Part shown: positions 36,312 through 47,302 of the stretch, in pieces
How the letters are laid out: the number at the start of each line of letters is the position of its first letter
Numbering within the stretch: position 1 is the stretch's first letter
Assembly: GCA_946479515.1 (NCBI GenBank)
Contig: CAMLGF010000011.1
Coordinates: 19,493 to 83,492 of the forward strand
Origin: an uncultured Pseudomonadota bacterium
GTDB taxonomy: Bacteria; Pseudomonadota; Gammaproteobacteria; Steroidobacterales; Steroidobacteraceae
DNA: 64,000 bases
Reading direction: 5' to 3'
Made by a program: the position numbers and the translations under genes
The notes under the pieces: model-generated
The model's database searches: none
What the model was told of the DNA's origin: nothing
The model's input: the letters and a program-made list of their open reading frames with translations, nothing else

Positions 36312-37157
36312 ATGACTGAGCATCCGAAGACATTCACCGTGATCGGCGCCACCAGCGACACTGGCCGCGTCGTGCAGCAGCTCCTCGAGGAAGCCGGGCA
36401 CAACGTCCGGCCGGTGGCGCGGCGCCATGGCATCTCTCTCGACGATACAGCGGGGCTGGCGCGGGCCTTCGCCGGCGCGTGGGGCGCTTACCTGATGATG
36501 CCGTTCGACATGACGGCGAACGACTTGCACGCGCGCGAGCGGGAACTTTGTTCGAACTTCGCCCAGGCACTTCGCGGCGCCGGACTGCGCCGGGTGATCG
36601 TCCTCAGCGGCCTGAGCGCCGACCTCAGACGCGGAACTTCCCTCGGGGCGACGCTGCTGGAGGACGTGGTCGGAGGCCTGGATATCCCTGAGGTCGTGTT
36701 CCTTCGCGCCGGCTGGTTCATGGAGAACTTCGCGAAAGGACTCGACTTTGCGGCACAAGCGGCCAGCGGTGTGTTCGCCACGCCGTTTCGCGCGGATCGG
36801 CCTCTGCCGATGGTCAGCGCCGAAGATGTGGGGCGACGCGCCGCGGAGTTGCTGATGTCGCGCGAACCCGGCGATCGCATCCAGGAGCTGCTGGGTACGC
36901 GCGACTACACCATGGCCGATGCCGCGGCCATCATGTCCGAGGCGATGGGCCGCACCGCCGTGCGCTATCAGCAGGTGCCATTGCAAGACGCGCGCGCTGG
37001 CATGATTGCCGCGGGCATGTCCGAGAGTTTTGCAGACGCCGTCCTGGAAACCGCTCGCAGCTTCAACGATGACGAGCCGTGGGGACGCCAAGTGCGGACG
37101 GCAAGAACTACGACGTCGACCACGCTCGAGCAGTGGTCACGCCAACACCTGCGCTGA
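36312..37157 (+). CDS. NmrA-like NAD(P)-binding oxidoreductase
   Basis: A 281-residue atypical short-chain dehydrogenase. The Rossmann loop is TVIGATSDTGRVV (residues 9-21), a variant of GxxGxxG, followed by RRVIVLSGLSAD and VFLRAGWFMENF, typical of NmrA/QOR2-like proteins. These are often quinone reductases or redox sensors paired with HxlR regulators, as here. It begins a three-gene run with 10-bp gaps: NmrA, RibD-C-like, arr. Confidence 0.87.
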   Translation: MTEHPKTFTVIGATSDTGRVVQQLLEEAGHNVRPVARRHGISLDDTAGLARAFAGAWGAYLMMPFDMTANDLHARERELCSNFAQALRGAGLRRVIVLSGLSADLRRGTSLGATLLEDVVGGLDIPEVVFLRAGWFMENFAKGLDFAAQAASGVFATPFRADRPLPMVSAEDVGRRAAELLMSREPGDRIQELLGTRDYTMADAAAIMSEAMGRTAVRYQQVPLQDARAGMIAAGMSESFADAVLETARSFNDDEPWGRQVRTARTTTSTTLEQWSRQHLR

Positions 37158-37167
37158 GGGCCCGACC

Positions 37168-37761
37168 ATGAAACGCCTGATCCTGCAGATGCAGATGTCC
37201 GTAGATGGAATCGTCGCGGCCGCCGACCGGACGCTGGACTGGACCCTCTGGGACTGGGGGCCTCGCTGTCCCTGGGACGAAGCGCTCAAACGCCACTTCA
37301 ACGAAACACTGGCCAACGTCGACACCATCCTGCTGAGCGGCCCGATGGCCGATGGCTACATCAATCATTGGACTGGAATGGCCGCACAGCGCGCGGGCGA
37401 TCCGGACTACGCATTCACGCAACGAATCGTCGCGGCGCAGAAGCGCGTGATCAGCCGGTCCCTGGCTGCGATCGATCATCCACGCGCCAGCATCGGCCGA
37501 GGCTCGCTTGTCGACGAGGTCACCGTGCTCAAGCAGCAGACTGGCGGTGACATCATTTGCTTCGGCGGTGCCTATTTTGCGGCGGGGCTGCTCGACGCCG
37601 ATGTCGTCGACGAGCTGCAGCTCTATGTCAATCCCTATGCGGTTGCCGAGGGTGCTTCCATCTTCCGCCAGGCACGACCTCTGCAATGCATCGATGCCAC
37701 GGCCTATCCTTGTGGCGTCGTGGTGCAGCGCTACTGTACTTTGCGGCGCTCGGATCGTTAA
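37168..37761 (+). CDS. Second dihydrofolate reductase family (RibD-C-like) protein
   Basis: A 197-residue protein: MKRLILQMQMSVDGIVAAAD opens the fold, with NVDTILLSGPMADGYINHW, KRVISRSLAAIDHPRA and a C-terminal GGDIICFGGAYFAAGLLDAD. It differs from the 35011 protein in sequence but shares the family layout. NADPH-dependent reductase; substrate unknown. It starts 10 bp after the NmrA gene with GAGGG upstream, and arr starts 10 bp after its stop. Confidence 0.85.
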   Translation: MKRLILQMQMSVDGIVAAADRTLDWTLWDWGPRCPWDEALKRHFNETLANVDTILLSGPMADGYINHWTGMAAQRAGDPDYAFTQRIVAAQKRVISRSLAAIDHPRASIGRGSLVDEVTVLKQQTGGDIICFGGAYFAAGLLDADVVDELQLYVNPYAVAEGASIFRQARPLQCIDATAYPCGVVVQRYCTLRRSDR

Positions 37762-37771
37762 GGAGTCGACG

Positions 37772-38188
37772 ATGTATGCCAAAGACGTCCCGAGCGGGGC
37801 CCTCTTTTACCACGGAACCAAGGCGGCGCTTGAAGTTGGTGATCTGATTGCGCCCGGCTTCGGAAGCAATTTCGCCGAGCGCAGCCTGAAGCACGTCTAT
37901 TTCAGCGCTACTCTCGACGCGGCGACTTGGGGAGCCGAACTCGCCAACGGGGAGGGTCGCGGCCGCGTCTATATTGTCGAGGCGACTGGCCCGTTCGAGG
38001 ACGACCCGAATCTCACCGACAAGAGGTTCCCCGGCAACGTGACCGCGTCCTACCGCTCAGTCCACCCATTGCGGATCACCGGTGAAATCAAAGACTGGGT
38101 CGGTCACTCGCTTGAACAACTCCAACACATGAAGGAGAGTCTCGCCCGCATGAGGAGGGAGGGCAGCGATACGATTGTTGAAGATTAA
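37772..38188 (+). CDS. arr: Rifamycin ADP-ribosyltransferase
   Basis: A 138-residue protein with the full-length Arr pattern: FYHGTKAALEVGDLIAPGF, SNFAERSLKHVYFSATLDAA, WGAELANGEGRGRVYIVEAT, a DPNLTDKRFPGN motif and SYRSVHPLRITGEIKDW. Arr enzymes transfer ADP-ribose from NAD+ to the C23 hydroxyl of rifampicin and inactivate it. An AAGGAG site precedes the ATG. It is last in the NmrA operon and lies near the right end of the island. Whether it is active or expressed is untested. Confidence 0.9.
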   Translation: MYAKDVPSGALFYHGTKAALEVGDLIAPGFGSNFAERSLKHVYFSATLDAATWGAELANGEGRGRVYIVEATGPFEDDPNLTDKRFPGNVTASYRSVHPLRITGEIKDWVGHSLEQLQHMKESLARMRREGSDTIVED

Positions 38189-38221
38189 CTTTCAGTAGTA
38201 GATCTGGGCCGCGGCCGCTCC

Positions 38222-38626
38222 ATGCCGAACGAGACAGCTGCCGCGAATCTCGATCGTCAATTTCGGGTGGGCAGCGCCAACACAACGAAGGCCGCCCACA
38301 TGTCTGGAGTGGCTTCGATGCGCCGCGGCGCTAACCGTGAAGGCGGCTTCAAGTTAGTATTTGCCGTACGTGACAACTTGTCCCTAATCCATCGGAACCA
38401 CACGTTGGCAAGCGGCATGCAGACTAACTACAAGGCGACACCAGCGCCGCGCTTTTTGCGGTTACGGGATGCGCCCCCGTATCTCGGCATGGAGCGACGC
38501 GCATCGCGACGTTCGCAGTCCGCTGGATCTGTTATCGCGCTACGGGCTTTATTACTGCGACCATTTGTCCTAGCTGTCACATCGCAGCGCGCAGCCAACT
38601 CTGCTGCAGGAATGCCCCACGCGTGA
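38222..38626 (+). pseudogene. Remnant of an island-associated helix-turn-helix protein
   Basis: The open frame is poor throughout except for residues 73-92, containing PAPRFLRLRDAPPYLGMERR. I recall this pattern (FLRLRDAPxYLGMDRNRFN) from small DNA-binding proteins next to integrases in tRNA islands; the family link is from memory and unverified. The expected C-terminal half is absent. The whole gap from the arr stop to the repeat at 38677 shows no other gene. Confidence 0.35.
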
Positions 38627-38676
38627 TTTTCCGACTTGTTTTTTTCATGCTCAACGCCTCAAGCGGAGCTAAACGA

Positions 38677-38774
38677 GTATCGGCCGAATTTTCCGCGAAA
38701 CCCCCTCGTGCGGAATTCGCTCGGAAGTGAAAGCATCGCCTCACCGACGAGGTATGAATTGGCGGAGAGAGAGG
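38677..38774 (+). repeat. Right tRNA-Ser-end direct repeat (att-like)
   Basis: Partner of 31173-31269, same orientation, about 75% identical. It runs through the sequence 3' of tRNA-Ser into its acceptor and T-arm side. Positions 38760-38774 are the identical 15 bp. Confidence 0.78.
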
Positions 38775-38850
38775 GATTCGAACCCTCGAAGGGCTTTTGG
38801 CCCTTACACCCTTAGCAGGGGTGCGCCTTCGACCACTCGGCCATCTCTCC
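38760..38850 (-). tRNA. tRNA-Ser (GCU anticodon)
   Basis: 91 nt with acceptor GGAGAGA pairing TCTCTCC, discriminator G and encoded CCA at the 3' end (38760-38762). The anticodon arm is CACCC-CTGCTAA-GGGTG (anticodon GCT), followed by a long class-II variable arm and the T-loop GTTCGAATC. It reads AGC/AGU codons. It follows csrA as in many gammaproteobacteria and is the integration target of the island to its left. Confidence 0.97.
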
Positions 38851-38916
38851 GGAGGGGCCGCAATGATAGGGGCCGGAGAGCGATCTGGCAAAACCGGCTG
38901 GAGATTGCCGGACGGA

Positions 38917-39144
38917 TCAGGCGGGCAGGCTTTCGCGCGGCGCGGCGGGCTCGTCGGCGGTGCTGGAGCCATTGGGGCTCTGGCCGTTCTTGATGCGTTC
39001 GAAAATTTCTTCGCGGTGCACGGCAACGTGCTTCGGCGCGTTGATGCCGATGCGCACCTGGTTGCCCTTTACGCCGAGGACGGTGACTGTCACGTCCTCG
39101 CCGATCACCACCGATTCGCCAACTCGTCGCGTCAAAATGAGCAT
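38917..39144 (-). CDS. csrA: Carbon storage regulator CsrA/RsmA
   Basis: A 75-residue RNA-binding global regulator. [20 protein letters not shown] opens the beta-swapped dimer; [21 protein letters not shown] carries the conserved Arg44-type RNA-binding patch ([11 protein letters not shown]). The tail after residue 56 ([20 protein letters not shown]) is longer than in E. coli CsrA (61 aa). GGAGG 9 nt before the ATG contains the GGA motif that CsrA itself can bind, allowing autoregulation. Confidence 0.97.
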   Translation of the reverse strand: MLILTRRVGESVVIGEDVTVTVLGVKGNQVRIGINAPKHVAVHREEIFERIKNGQSPNGSSTADEPAAPRESLPA

Positions 39145-39185
39145 GTTAAGGGCCCTCCGCGGAGCCTCTTTTCTTGAACGTTGAT

Positions 39186-39219
39186 GCTGTTCGGACCCCC
39201 GCACACGCGGACGAACAGC
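39186..39219 (-). promoter_or_regulatory. Stem-loop in the csrA leader
   Basis: Arms GCTGTTCG (39186-39193) and CGAACAGC (39212-39219) enclose an inner CCGC/GCGG pairing. It sits in the 123-bp gap between lysC and csrA, 42 bp before the csrA start. It may end lysC transcripts partly or shape csrA mRNA. Confidence 0.45.
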
Positions 39220-39267
39220 GATGCGGAACCTTAACACCTGCGTTTCGCAGGGTCACGTAGCCATCTC

Positions 39268-40499
39268 TCATAACGCGGAGGACAGTGGGGCCTGCGCGAG
39301 CCGCAAATCCGCGTGCAACGATTTGACACAACCTTCGAGCCGGTCTTCGGGCACGAGCACGGCGATCTTGATCTCGGAAGTGGAAATGAGCAGCGCTTTC
39401 ACGCCCTGCCGGGCAAGGGATTCAAAGAGTTGCGTGGCGACTCCGGCGTGCGAGCGCATGCCGACGCCGACCACGGCGAGCTTCGCGACCTTGTCGTCGG
39501 TGGCCAGGCGTGCGCCGGGAAAATCGGCGACGACTCGTTGCGCGAGCCTTTGCGCTTCGAGGAAGTCATCGCGGTGCACGGTGAAAGACAAGTCCTTAAG
39601 GCCCTCTCTGCCCGTGGCCAGCACGATCATGTCCACTTCGATGTTTGCGTCGGAGACGGGCCGCAGCACGCGCGCCACGCAGTCGGGCGTGTCGGGCAGA
39701 CCGGAGAGGGTCAGTTGCGCCTCGTCGCGATTGAAGGCAATGCCGGAAATCTGGGGTGCTTCCACCTGGGTTTCCTCCTTGCAGATGAGCGTGCCGGGGC
39801 CGGGCCGGAAGGACGACAGCACGCGCAGCGGCAGGTTGTATTTCGCCGCGAATTCGACTGATCGCAGATGCAGAACGCGCGAGCCCTGCCCGGCGAGCTC
39901 GAGCATTTCCTCGAAAGAAATGCGGTCGAGCCGGCGGGCATCGGCGACCATGCGCGGGTCGGTGGTGTACACGCCGTCGACGTCGGTGAGTATCTGGCAT
40001 TCGTCGGCTTGCAGGGCGACGGCGAGCGCCACGGCGCTGGTGTCGGACCCACCGCGACCGATCGTGGTGATGTCGCCCTCGTCGTCGACACCCTGAAAAC
40101 CGGCGACCACGGGCACGATGCCGGCATCGAGGGCCTGGCGCAGCCGGCGGGTCTCCACGTCGGTGATGCGGGCGCGGCGATGGGCGCTGGTGGTTCGCAC
40201 GCGGATCTGGCTGCCGGTGAACGAGCGCGCGGGGATGCCGCGCACGCACAGCGCCATGGCGAGCAGCGCGATGGCCACCTGTTCGCCGGTGGCCAGCAGC
40301 ACGTCCATTTCGCGCGGCTCGGGCTCGCGCGCGATGCCGGCGGCGAGGTCCACGAGTCGATCGGTGGCATCACCCATGGCGCTCACCACCACCGCGACCC
40401 GATCGCCCCGCTCGCGCAAGGCCGCCACCTTGCCGGCCACGCGCTGGATGAGCTCGACCGAGCCCACTGACGTGCCCCCGTATTTCTGGACGATCGTCC

Positions 40500-40503
<4 letters not shown>
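39268..40503 (-). CDS. lysC: Aspartate kinase
   Basis: A 411-residue enzyme phosphorylating aspartate, the first step to Lys, Thr, Met and diaminopimelate. The kinase motif KYGGTSVGS is at residues 7-15; [13 protein letters not shown] and [12 protein letters not shown] are the nucleotide/aspartate sites. Two C-terminal ACT domains (about 270-400) imply feedback control by lysine and/or threonine. It starts with GTG overlapping the alaS stop (GTGA), so alaS-lysC are coupled; csrA follows. Confidence 0.96.
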
Positions 40504-43157
<2,654 letters not shown>

Positions 43158-43168
43158 CGGGGGGTTTG

Positions 43169-43708
43169 TTACGGCTGATCCAGTGTGCTGCCGGCGTCGG
43201 GCCCGGAATCCAGCTCCGGGTCCCCCTCCAGCGCAGCGCGGATATGATCCGTTGAAAAGCCCCGGTATTGCAAAAATCTGGCCTGCCGCGCCCGTTCTTT
43301 CCAATCGCCCGGAAGTTCGGGCCCGAACTTTCGCGACCGGGCTTGGCGGGCCAGCGCGACGAAGTCCGGCGCCTCCTCGCCGCCCCGCACCGCTTCTTCG
43401 ATGGCCTGGTCGTCGAGCCCCGAGCGGCGCAGCTCGTTGCGGATGCGGGCGGGGCCCTGGCCGCGGCGCGCACGGTAGGCGACCACGTTCGCGCCATAGC
43501 GCCGGTCGTCGAGCAGCTTGTTCTCGCCCAGCTCGGCGAGCACTTGCTGGATGGCCCCACGGGTATAGCCCTTCTGGGCGAGCTTGCGCTCGAGCTCGAC
43601 GGTGCCGAAATCCCGGCGGGCGAGCAGCGCGACCGCGGCAGCGTGCGCCGCTCGGGGGTCCGCGGCCTGGTCGGCGTCGAGCGCTTTCCTACTGCCCGGC
43701 CGACGCAT
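43169..43708 (-). CDS. recX: Regulatory protein RecX
   Basis: A 179-residue modulator that limits RecA filament growth. Three-helix RecX repeats are visible: [40 protein letters not shown] with [14 protein letters not shown], and [20 protein letters not shown] at the end. The ATG at 43708 is chosen; it lies inside the end of the upstream amidohydrolase gene (20-bp overlap), so the two are translated together. A longer start at 43759 is less likely. Confidence 0.9.
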   Translation of the reverse strand: MRRPGSRKALDADQAADPRAAHAAAVALLARRDFGTVELERKLAQKGYTRGAIQQVLAELGENKLLDDRRYGANVVAYRARRGQGPARIRNELRRSGLDDQAIEEAVRGGEEAPDFVALARQARSRKFGPELPGDWKERARQARFLQYRGFSTDHIRAALEGDPELDSGPDAGSTLDQP

Positions 43709-44981
43709 GTGCCTGGTTGCCTGCCGCCGCCAGGGCGGTCGCCGGATAGATCTGCTCACCGCCGCGGAAGGCGCAACGCACCTGGGTGAGGTTCCGCACG
43801 TCGTCGGCGGGATCGGCTGCGAGCACGACCAGATCGGCCTGATAACCGGCGGCGACGCGGCCGCGCTGCTTCTCTTCTTTCCAGCGCGCGGCGGGCGCCG
43901 TGGTCAACGAGGCCAGGATTTCCAGAGGCGTGAGGCCCGCCTGCGACATCAACTCATACTCGTCGCCGGGATCGTATTCGTGCATGTATCCCACGTCGGT
44001 GCCGAACAGGATCTGGCCACCCGCAGCCTTGAACGCGCGCAACTGATCCAACGTGGCGCCCACGAGCTTGTCCACGATCTGCTTCGGCACGTTCTGCTTG
44101 GCGAGTTCGTATCGCCAGAGCTTGAACGTGGGAACCACCGCCAGATTCTTCGCGACCATTTCCCGGGTGAGCGCGGCGTCCCAGGGCGCCGGCTCGCCCA
44201 AGGCGGTATGGACGATGATGTCCACGCCCGCCTGCAGCGCTGCGCGCACCCCCGCATTGCTGGTCGGATGCGCCAGCACCAACTTGCCGCGTGCGTGGGT
44301 TGCCTCGGCGGCGGCGCGCGCCACCTCGGGCGCCATGAAACGGGCATTGGAGCCATCGGACGAGGTGTGCAGAAACAGCTTGGTACCATCCGCGCCGGCG
44401 TCGATGTTCGCCCGCACCGCCCCGCGTGCCCCGGCGGCGTCGCGCGGCTGATGCATGCGCGCCAGCAGCTCGGGCGGCAGATCGCGGATGTAGACCGGGA
44501 TGCCGTCCACCGGGTAGAGCGGAAGCCCTGCCGTCAGGATGCGTGGTCCTTTGATTTCGCCCTTCTGGATGCGCTCGCGCAGCGCCAGCGTGTTCGACTG
44601 GTCCGAGCCCGTATCGAAAACCGTCGTGAACCCATAGCGCGTGAGCATGGCCTCGAGTTGCCGGCCCAGACTGTCGGCGCTGGCGCGCTGCGCGTCGTGC
44701 CACACGTCTTCCGTGAAATGAACGTGGCTGTTCTGAAACCCCGCGACCACGATGCCGCGGCAATCGGAGGTGCGAGTGCCTTCGGGAATGGCGATGCGGC
44801 TGTGTTGGTCGGCTACCGCGGCGATGCGACCGTCGCGAACCAGGACCGTGCCCTGCTCGAGAGGCGGCACATCGGGCGCCGTGTAGATCCTGTCAGCGGA
44901 AATGAGCAGCGGCTCGGCAGCCGCGCAGTCGTATGCAACCGAGCTCAGCAGGCAGGCGGCGGCGAAAACAGTCGAGCGCAT
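43689..44981 (-). CDS. Exported metal-dependent amidohydrolase
   Basis: A 430-residue protein with a signal peptide (1-22) and an amidohydrolase TIM barrel. The first metal motif is NSHVHF (His86, His88); the metal-bridging Lys is probable in ADGTKLFLH; LAHPTSNAG and IIVHTALG hold the next His ligands, and GTDVGY the catalytic Asp. The small beta-domain (GTVLVRDGRIAAV ... GYQADLVVLAADP) is typical of imidazolonepropionase/prolidase-like members. Substrate unknown. It is unusual in splitting recA from recX. Confidence 0.88.
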   Translation of the reverse strand: MRSTVFAAACLLSSVAYDCAAAEPLLISADRIYTAPDVPPLEQGTVLVRDGRIAAVADQHSRIAIPEGTRTSDCRGIVVAGFQNSHVHFTEDVWHDAQRASADSLGRQLEAMLTRYGFTTVFDTGSDQSNTLALRERIQKGEIKGPRILTAGLPLYPVDGIPVYIRDLPPELLARMHQPRDAAGARGAVRANIDAGADGTKLFLHTSSDGSNARFMAPEVARAAAEATHARGKLVLAHPTSNAGVRAALQAGVDIIVHTALGEPAPWDAALTREMVAKNLAVVPTFKLWRYELAKQNVPKQIVDKLVGATLDQLRAFKAAGGQILFGTDVGYMHEYDPGDEYELMSQAGLTPLEILASLTTAPAARWKEEKQRGRVAAGYQADLVVLAADPADDVRNLTQVRCAFRGGEQIYPATALAAAGNQAHASAGQ

Positions 44982-44997
44982 GGTGGACCTCGATGGA

Positions 44998-45025
44998 CGG
45001 GTGGCGGTTTTTGACGCGCCACCCG
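44998..45025 (-). terminator. Hairpin between recA and the amidohydrolase
   Basis: Nine-bp arms, CGGGTGGCG (44998-45006) and CGCCACCCG (45017-45025), 20 bp after the recA stop. On the minus strand no U-tract follows, so it may only attenuate, letting SOS transcription reach recX. Confidence 0.45.
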
Positions 45026-45044
45026 CCCGCCGGGTTGCATTCGA

Positions 45045-46079
45045 TCAGTCGTTGCCGCCGACGCTCTTGAGCTCGGGGCGCTGCGACTTCGCGGGCAGCA
45101 GGCGCGCGCGGATCTGATCCTCGATTTCCTTGGCCAGCTCCGGCCTGCCCTTGAGGAACTCGCGGGCATTGTCCTTGCCCTGGCCGATGCGCTCGCCCTT
45201 GTAGCTGTACCAGGCGCCGGACTTCTCGATGATGCCCTGGGCCGAACCCATGTCGATGATCTCGCCTTCGCGCGAGATGCCCTGGCCGTACATGATCTCG
45301 AACTCGGCTTCACGGAACGGCGGCGACACCTTGTTCTTCACCACCTTCACGCGGGTCTGGTTGCCGACCACTTCTTCGCCACTCTTGATGGCGCCGATGC
45401 GGCGGATGTCGAGACGCACCGAGCTGTAGAACTTGAGCGCATTGCCGCCCGTGGTGGTCTCCGGATTGCCGAACATGACGCCGATCTTCATGCGGATCTG
45501 ATTGATGAAGATGACGATGGTGTTCGAGCGCTTGATGTTGCCCGTGAGCTTGCGCAACGCCTGCGACATGAGGCGCGCATGCAGGCCGACCTGCAGCTCG
45601 CCCATTTCGCCTTCGATTTCCGCCTTCGGGGTGAGCGCCGCCACCGAGTCGACGATGACCAGATCGACCGCGCCGGAGCGCACCAGCATGTCGGTGATTT
45701 CGAGGGCCTGCTCGCCGGTATCCGGCTGCGAGACCAGCAGATCGTTGACGTTGACGCCGAGCTTCTCGGCATAGGAAGGATCGAGCGCGTGCTCCGCGTC
45801 GACGAAGGCCGCCGTACCGCCGAGCTTCTGCACTTCCGCGACGACCTGCAGCGTCAGCGTGGTCTTGCCGGAGGACTCCGGACCATAGATCTCGACGACG
45901 CGACCGCGCGGCAGGCCGCCGATGCCCAGCGCGACGTCGAGGCCGAGCGAGCCGGTGGACACGGCTTCGACGTCATACGATGCCTGGGCATCGCCCAGAC
46001 GCATGACCGAACCCTTGCCGAATTGCTTTTCGATCTGACCCAGCGCGGCGACCAGCGCCTTCTTGCGGTTGTCATCCAT
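45045..46079 (-). CDS. recA: Recombinase RecA
   Basis: A 344-residue ATPase that forms filaments on single-stranded DNA for recombination and LexA cleavage. Walker A is GPESSGKT (66-73); the beta-strand [14 protein letters not shown] is Walker B; L2 carries [22 protein letters not shown], the DNA-binding loop. The C-terminus is acidic only weakly. A LexA-type box lies 58 bp upstream. AAGGGG is the ribosome site. Confidence 0.98.
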   Translation of the reverse strand: MDDNRKKALVAALGQIEKQFGKGSVMRLGDAQASYDVEAVSTGSLGLDVALGIGGLPRGRVVEIYGPESSGKTTLTLQVVAEVQKLGGTAAFVDAEHALDPSYAEKLGVNVNDLLVSQPDTGEQALEITDMLVRSGAVDLVIVDSVAALTPKAEIEGEMGELQVGLHARLMSQALRKLTGNIKRSNTIVIFINQIRMKIGVMFGNPETTTGGNALKFYSSVRLDIRRIGAIKSGEEVVGNQTRVKVVKNKVSPPFREAEFEIMYGQGISREGEIIDMGSAQGIIEKSGAWYSYKGERIGQGKDNAREFLKGRPELAKEIEDQIRARLLPAKSQRPELKSVGGND

Positions 46080-46137
46080 CGCGAAATCCCCTTTGCGAAT
46101 GCGAGCGATATGGTGAAAGAAAAGCTAGCACAGGCCC

Positions 46138-46153
46138 CTGTATAAATACACAG
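46138..46153 (-). promoter_or_regulatory. LexA (SOS) box of recA
   Basis: CTGTATAAATACACAG matches CTGT-N8-ACAG exactly and keeps the AT-rich centre of the gammaproteobacterial SOS box. It lies 58 bp upstream of the recA ATG and 34 bp from the end of thpR. Confidence 0.88.
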
Positions 46154-46187
46154 GAATTTCGACTCGAAGAACTGAATAACTCAGCAC

Positions 46188-46730
46188 TCATTCCCCCGCG
46201 TACAGGGGCCACTCGTCGACGACACTGTAAATCGAGCCGTGTTCCCCGTGACGACTCTGCATCAGCGCGAACCGATCGCAATGAACGACGAATCCCGGCG
46301 AGATCGGCTGCGGCCAGGAAAATTTTTGTGCGCTCGCGGCAGAAATCTTGCGAGCGAGCGTGAGGTGCGCGCGAAGCGCTTTCCCATCGGGCGCAAAGCC
46401 CGCTGCGATGGAAGCCTCGCGCAACGCGCACGAGAGCGCGGCGGCCTCGGGTGACTCGCGCGACGCACCGGCCACGAGAACACGCGCCGCGTCCCAGAAC
46501 TCGAAAGTGTCGAAGACCAGCTCGATCGGCGCGCCGCGCACTGATCGCGCCGCGGCGCGCAGCGCATCGAGCCGCTCGGACGCCACGGCGCCGATGAAAC
46601 ACAGGGTCGCATGCAGATTGCCCGCCGGTATCGGCTGCGCGTCGAGTGCCGCCAGCACCGGCGCCGCCGTGGCGAGAACCTGCGCTCCCAGATCGGGCGA
46701 CGGCCGCAGCGCGAAGAACAGCCGCAGCAT
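46188..46730 (-). CDS. thpR: RNA 2',3'-cyclic phosphodiesterase (2'-5' RNA ligase family)
   Basis: A 180-residue 2H phosphoesterase. The two HxTx motifs are HATL (His40, Thr42) and HLTL (His122, Thr124), flanking a normal-length fold; [11 protein letters not shown] is the usual start. The family hydrolyses 2',3'-cyclic phosphate RNA ends and can join 2'-5' ends. It overlaps the pncC stop (TGATG), so the two are coupled. Confidence 0.92.
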   Translation of the reverse strand: MLRLFFALRPSPDLGAQVLATAAPVLAALDAQPIPAGNLHATLCFIGAVASERLDALRAAARSVRGAPIELVFDTFEFWDAARVLVAGASRESPEAAALSCALREASIAAGFAPDGKALRAHLTLARKISAASAQKFSWPQPISPGFVVHCDRFALMQSRHGEHGSIYSVVDEWPLYAGE

Positions 46731-47257
46731 CAACCCACCGGCGGCAATGCCTTCAGGAGGCCCAGCGCGTACTGCACCGCCTGGCGGCGCACGGCGTCGC
46801 GATCGCCGTCGAACTGGATGAGATGGCCCTGACACTCGAGCCGGTCTTCGATCTTGCCCGCCAACGCGAACCAGACCGTCCCCACCGGCTTGCCGGGCAC
46901 GGCGCCTCCCGGCCCCGCGATGCCGCTCACGGCGACGGACACGTTCGCACCCGTGCGCGCAATCGCGCCCTCTGCCATCGCCCGCACCACTTCGTCGCTC
47001 ACCGCGCCTTTGGCTTCGATGAGTTTCTCCGGCACACCCAGGTCGCGGCTCTTGGCGGCATTCGAATAGCAGACGAAACCGCAGTCGAACCACTCGGAGC
47101 TGCCGGCGATGTCCGTGCAAAGCTTGGCAATCCAGCCGCCGGTGCAGGATTCGGCGGTCACCAGCCGCCGTCCGCGCACGCGCAAGCGCGCGCCCACCTC
47201 GCTCGCCAGGGCCGCCAATGCCGTGTCCGTCGGGATCGTCACGCGGTCATCCTTCAT
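46730..47257 (-). CDS. pncC: Nicotinamide-nucleotide amidase (CinA C-terminal domain)
   Basis: A 175-residue single-domain CinA/PncC protein converting NMN to nicotinate mononucleotide in NAD recycling. Motifs: [20 protein letters not shown] (catalytic Ser), [15 protein letters not shown], and [20 protein letters not shown] near the end. The N-terminal competence domain of full CinA is absent, as in E. coli YgaD. It is divergent from mutS across 45 bp and followed by thpR, recA in the usual order. Confidence 0.94.
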   Translation of the reverse strand: MKDDRVTIPTDTALAALASEVGARLRVRGRRLVTAESCTGGWIAKLCTDIAGSSEWFDCGFVCYSNAAKSRDLGVPEKLIEAKGAVSDEVVRAMAEGAIARTGANVSVAVSGIAGPGGAVPGKPVGTVWFALAGKIEDRLECQGHLIQFDGDRDAVRRQAVQYALGLLKALPPVG

Positions 47258-47302
47258 GCAAAGCATTCTCGCACGACGCTTGCGACCGTATCATCGGCCG
47301 CC

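Larger units (their letters stand above)
31270..38774. mobile_element. Putative tRNA-Ser-integrated genomic island, integrase lost
   Basis: About 7.5 kb between a copied tRNA-Ser 3' end (31255-31269) and the intact tRNA-Ser. Cargo: DUF418 pseudogene, MocR/MFS pair, two RibD-C-like reductases, HxlR/NmrA pair, rifamycin ADP-ribosyltransferase, and an AT-richer tail with a helix-turn-helix remnant beside the tRNA. All are accessory genes, and decayed genes lie at both ends. No tyrosine recombinase or relaxase is seen, so it is probably no longer mobile. Confidence 0.62.
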
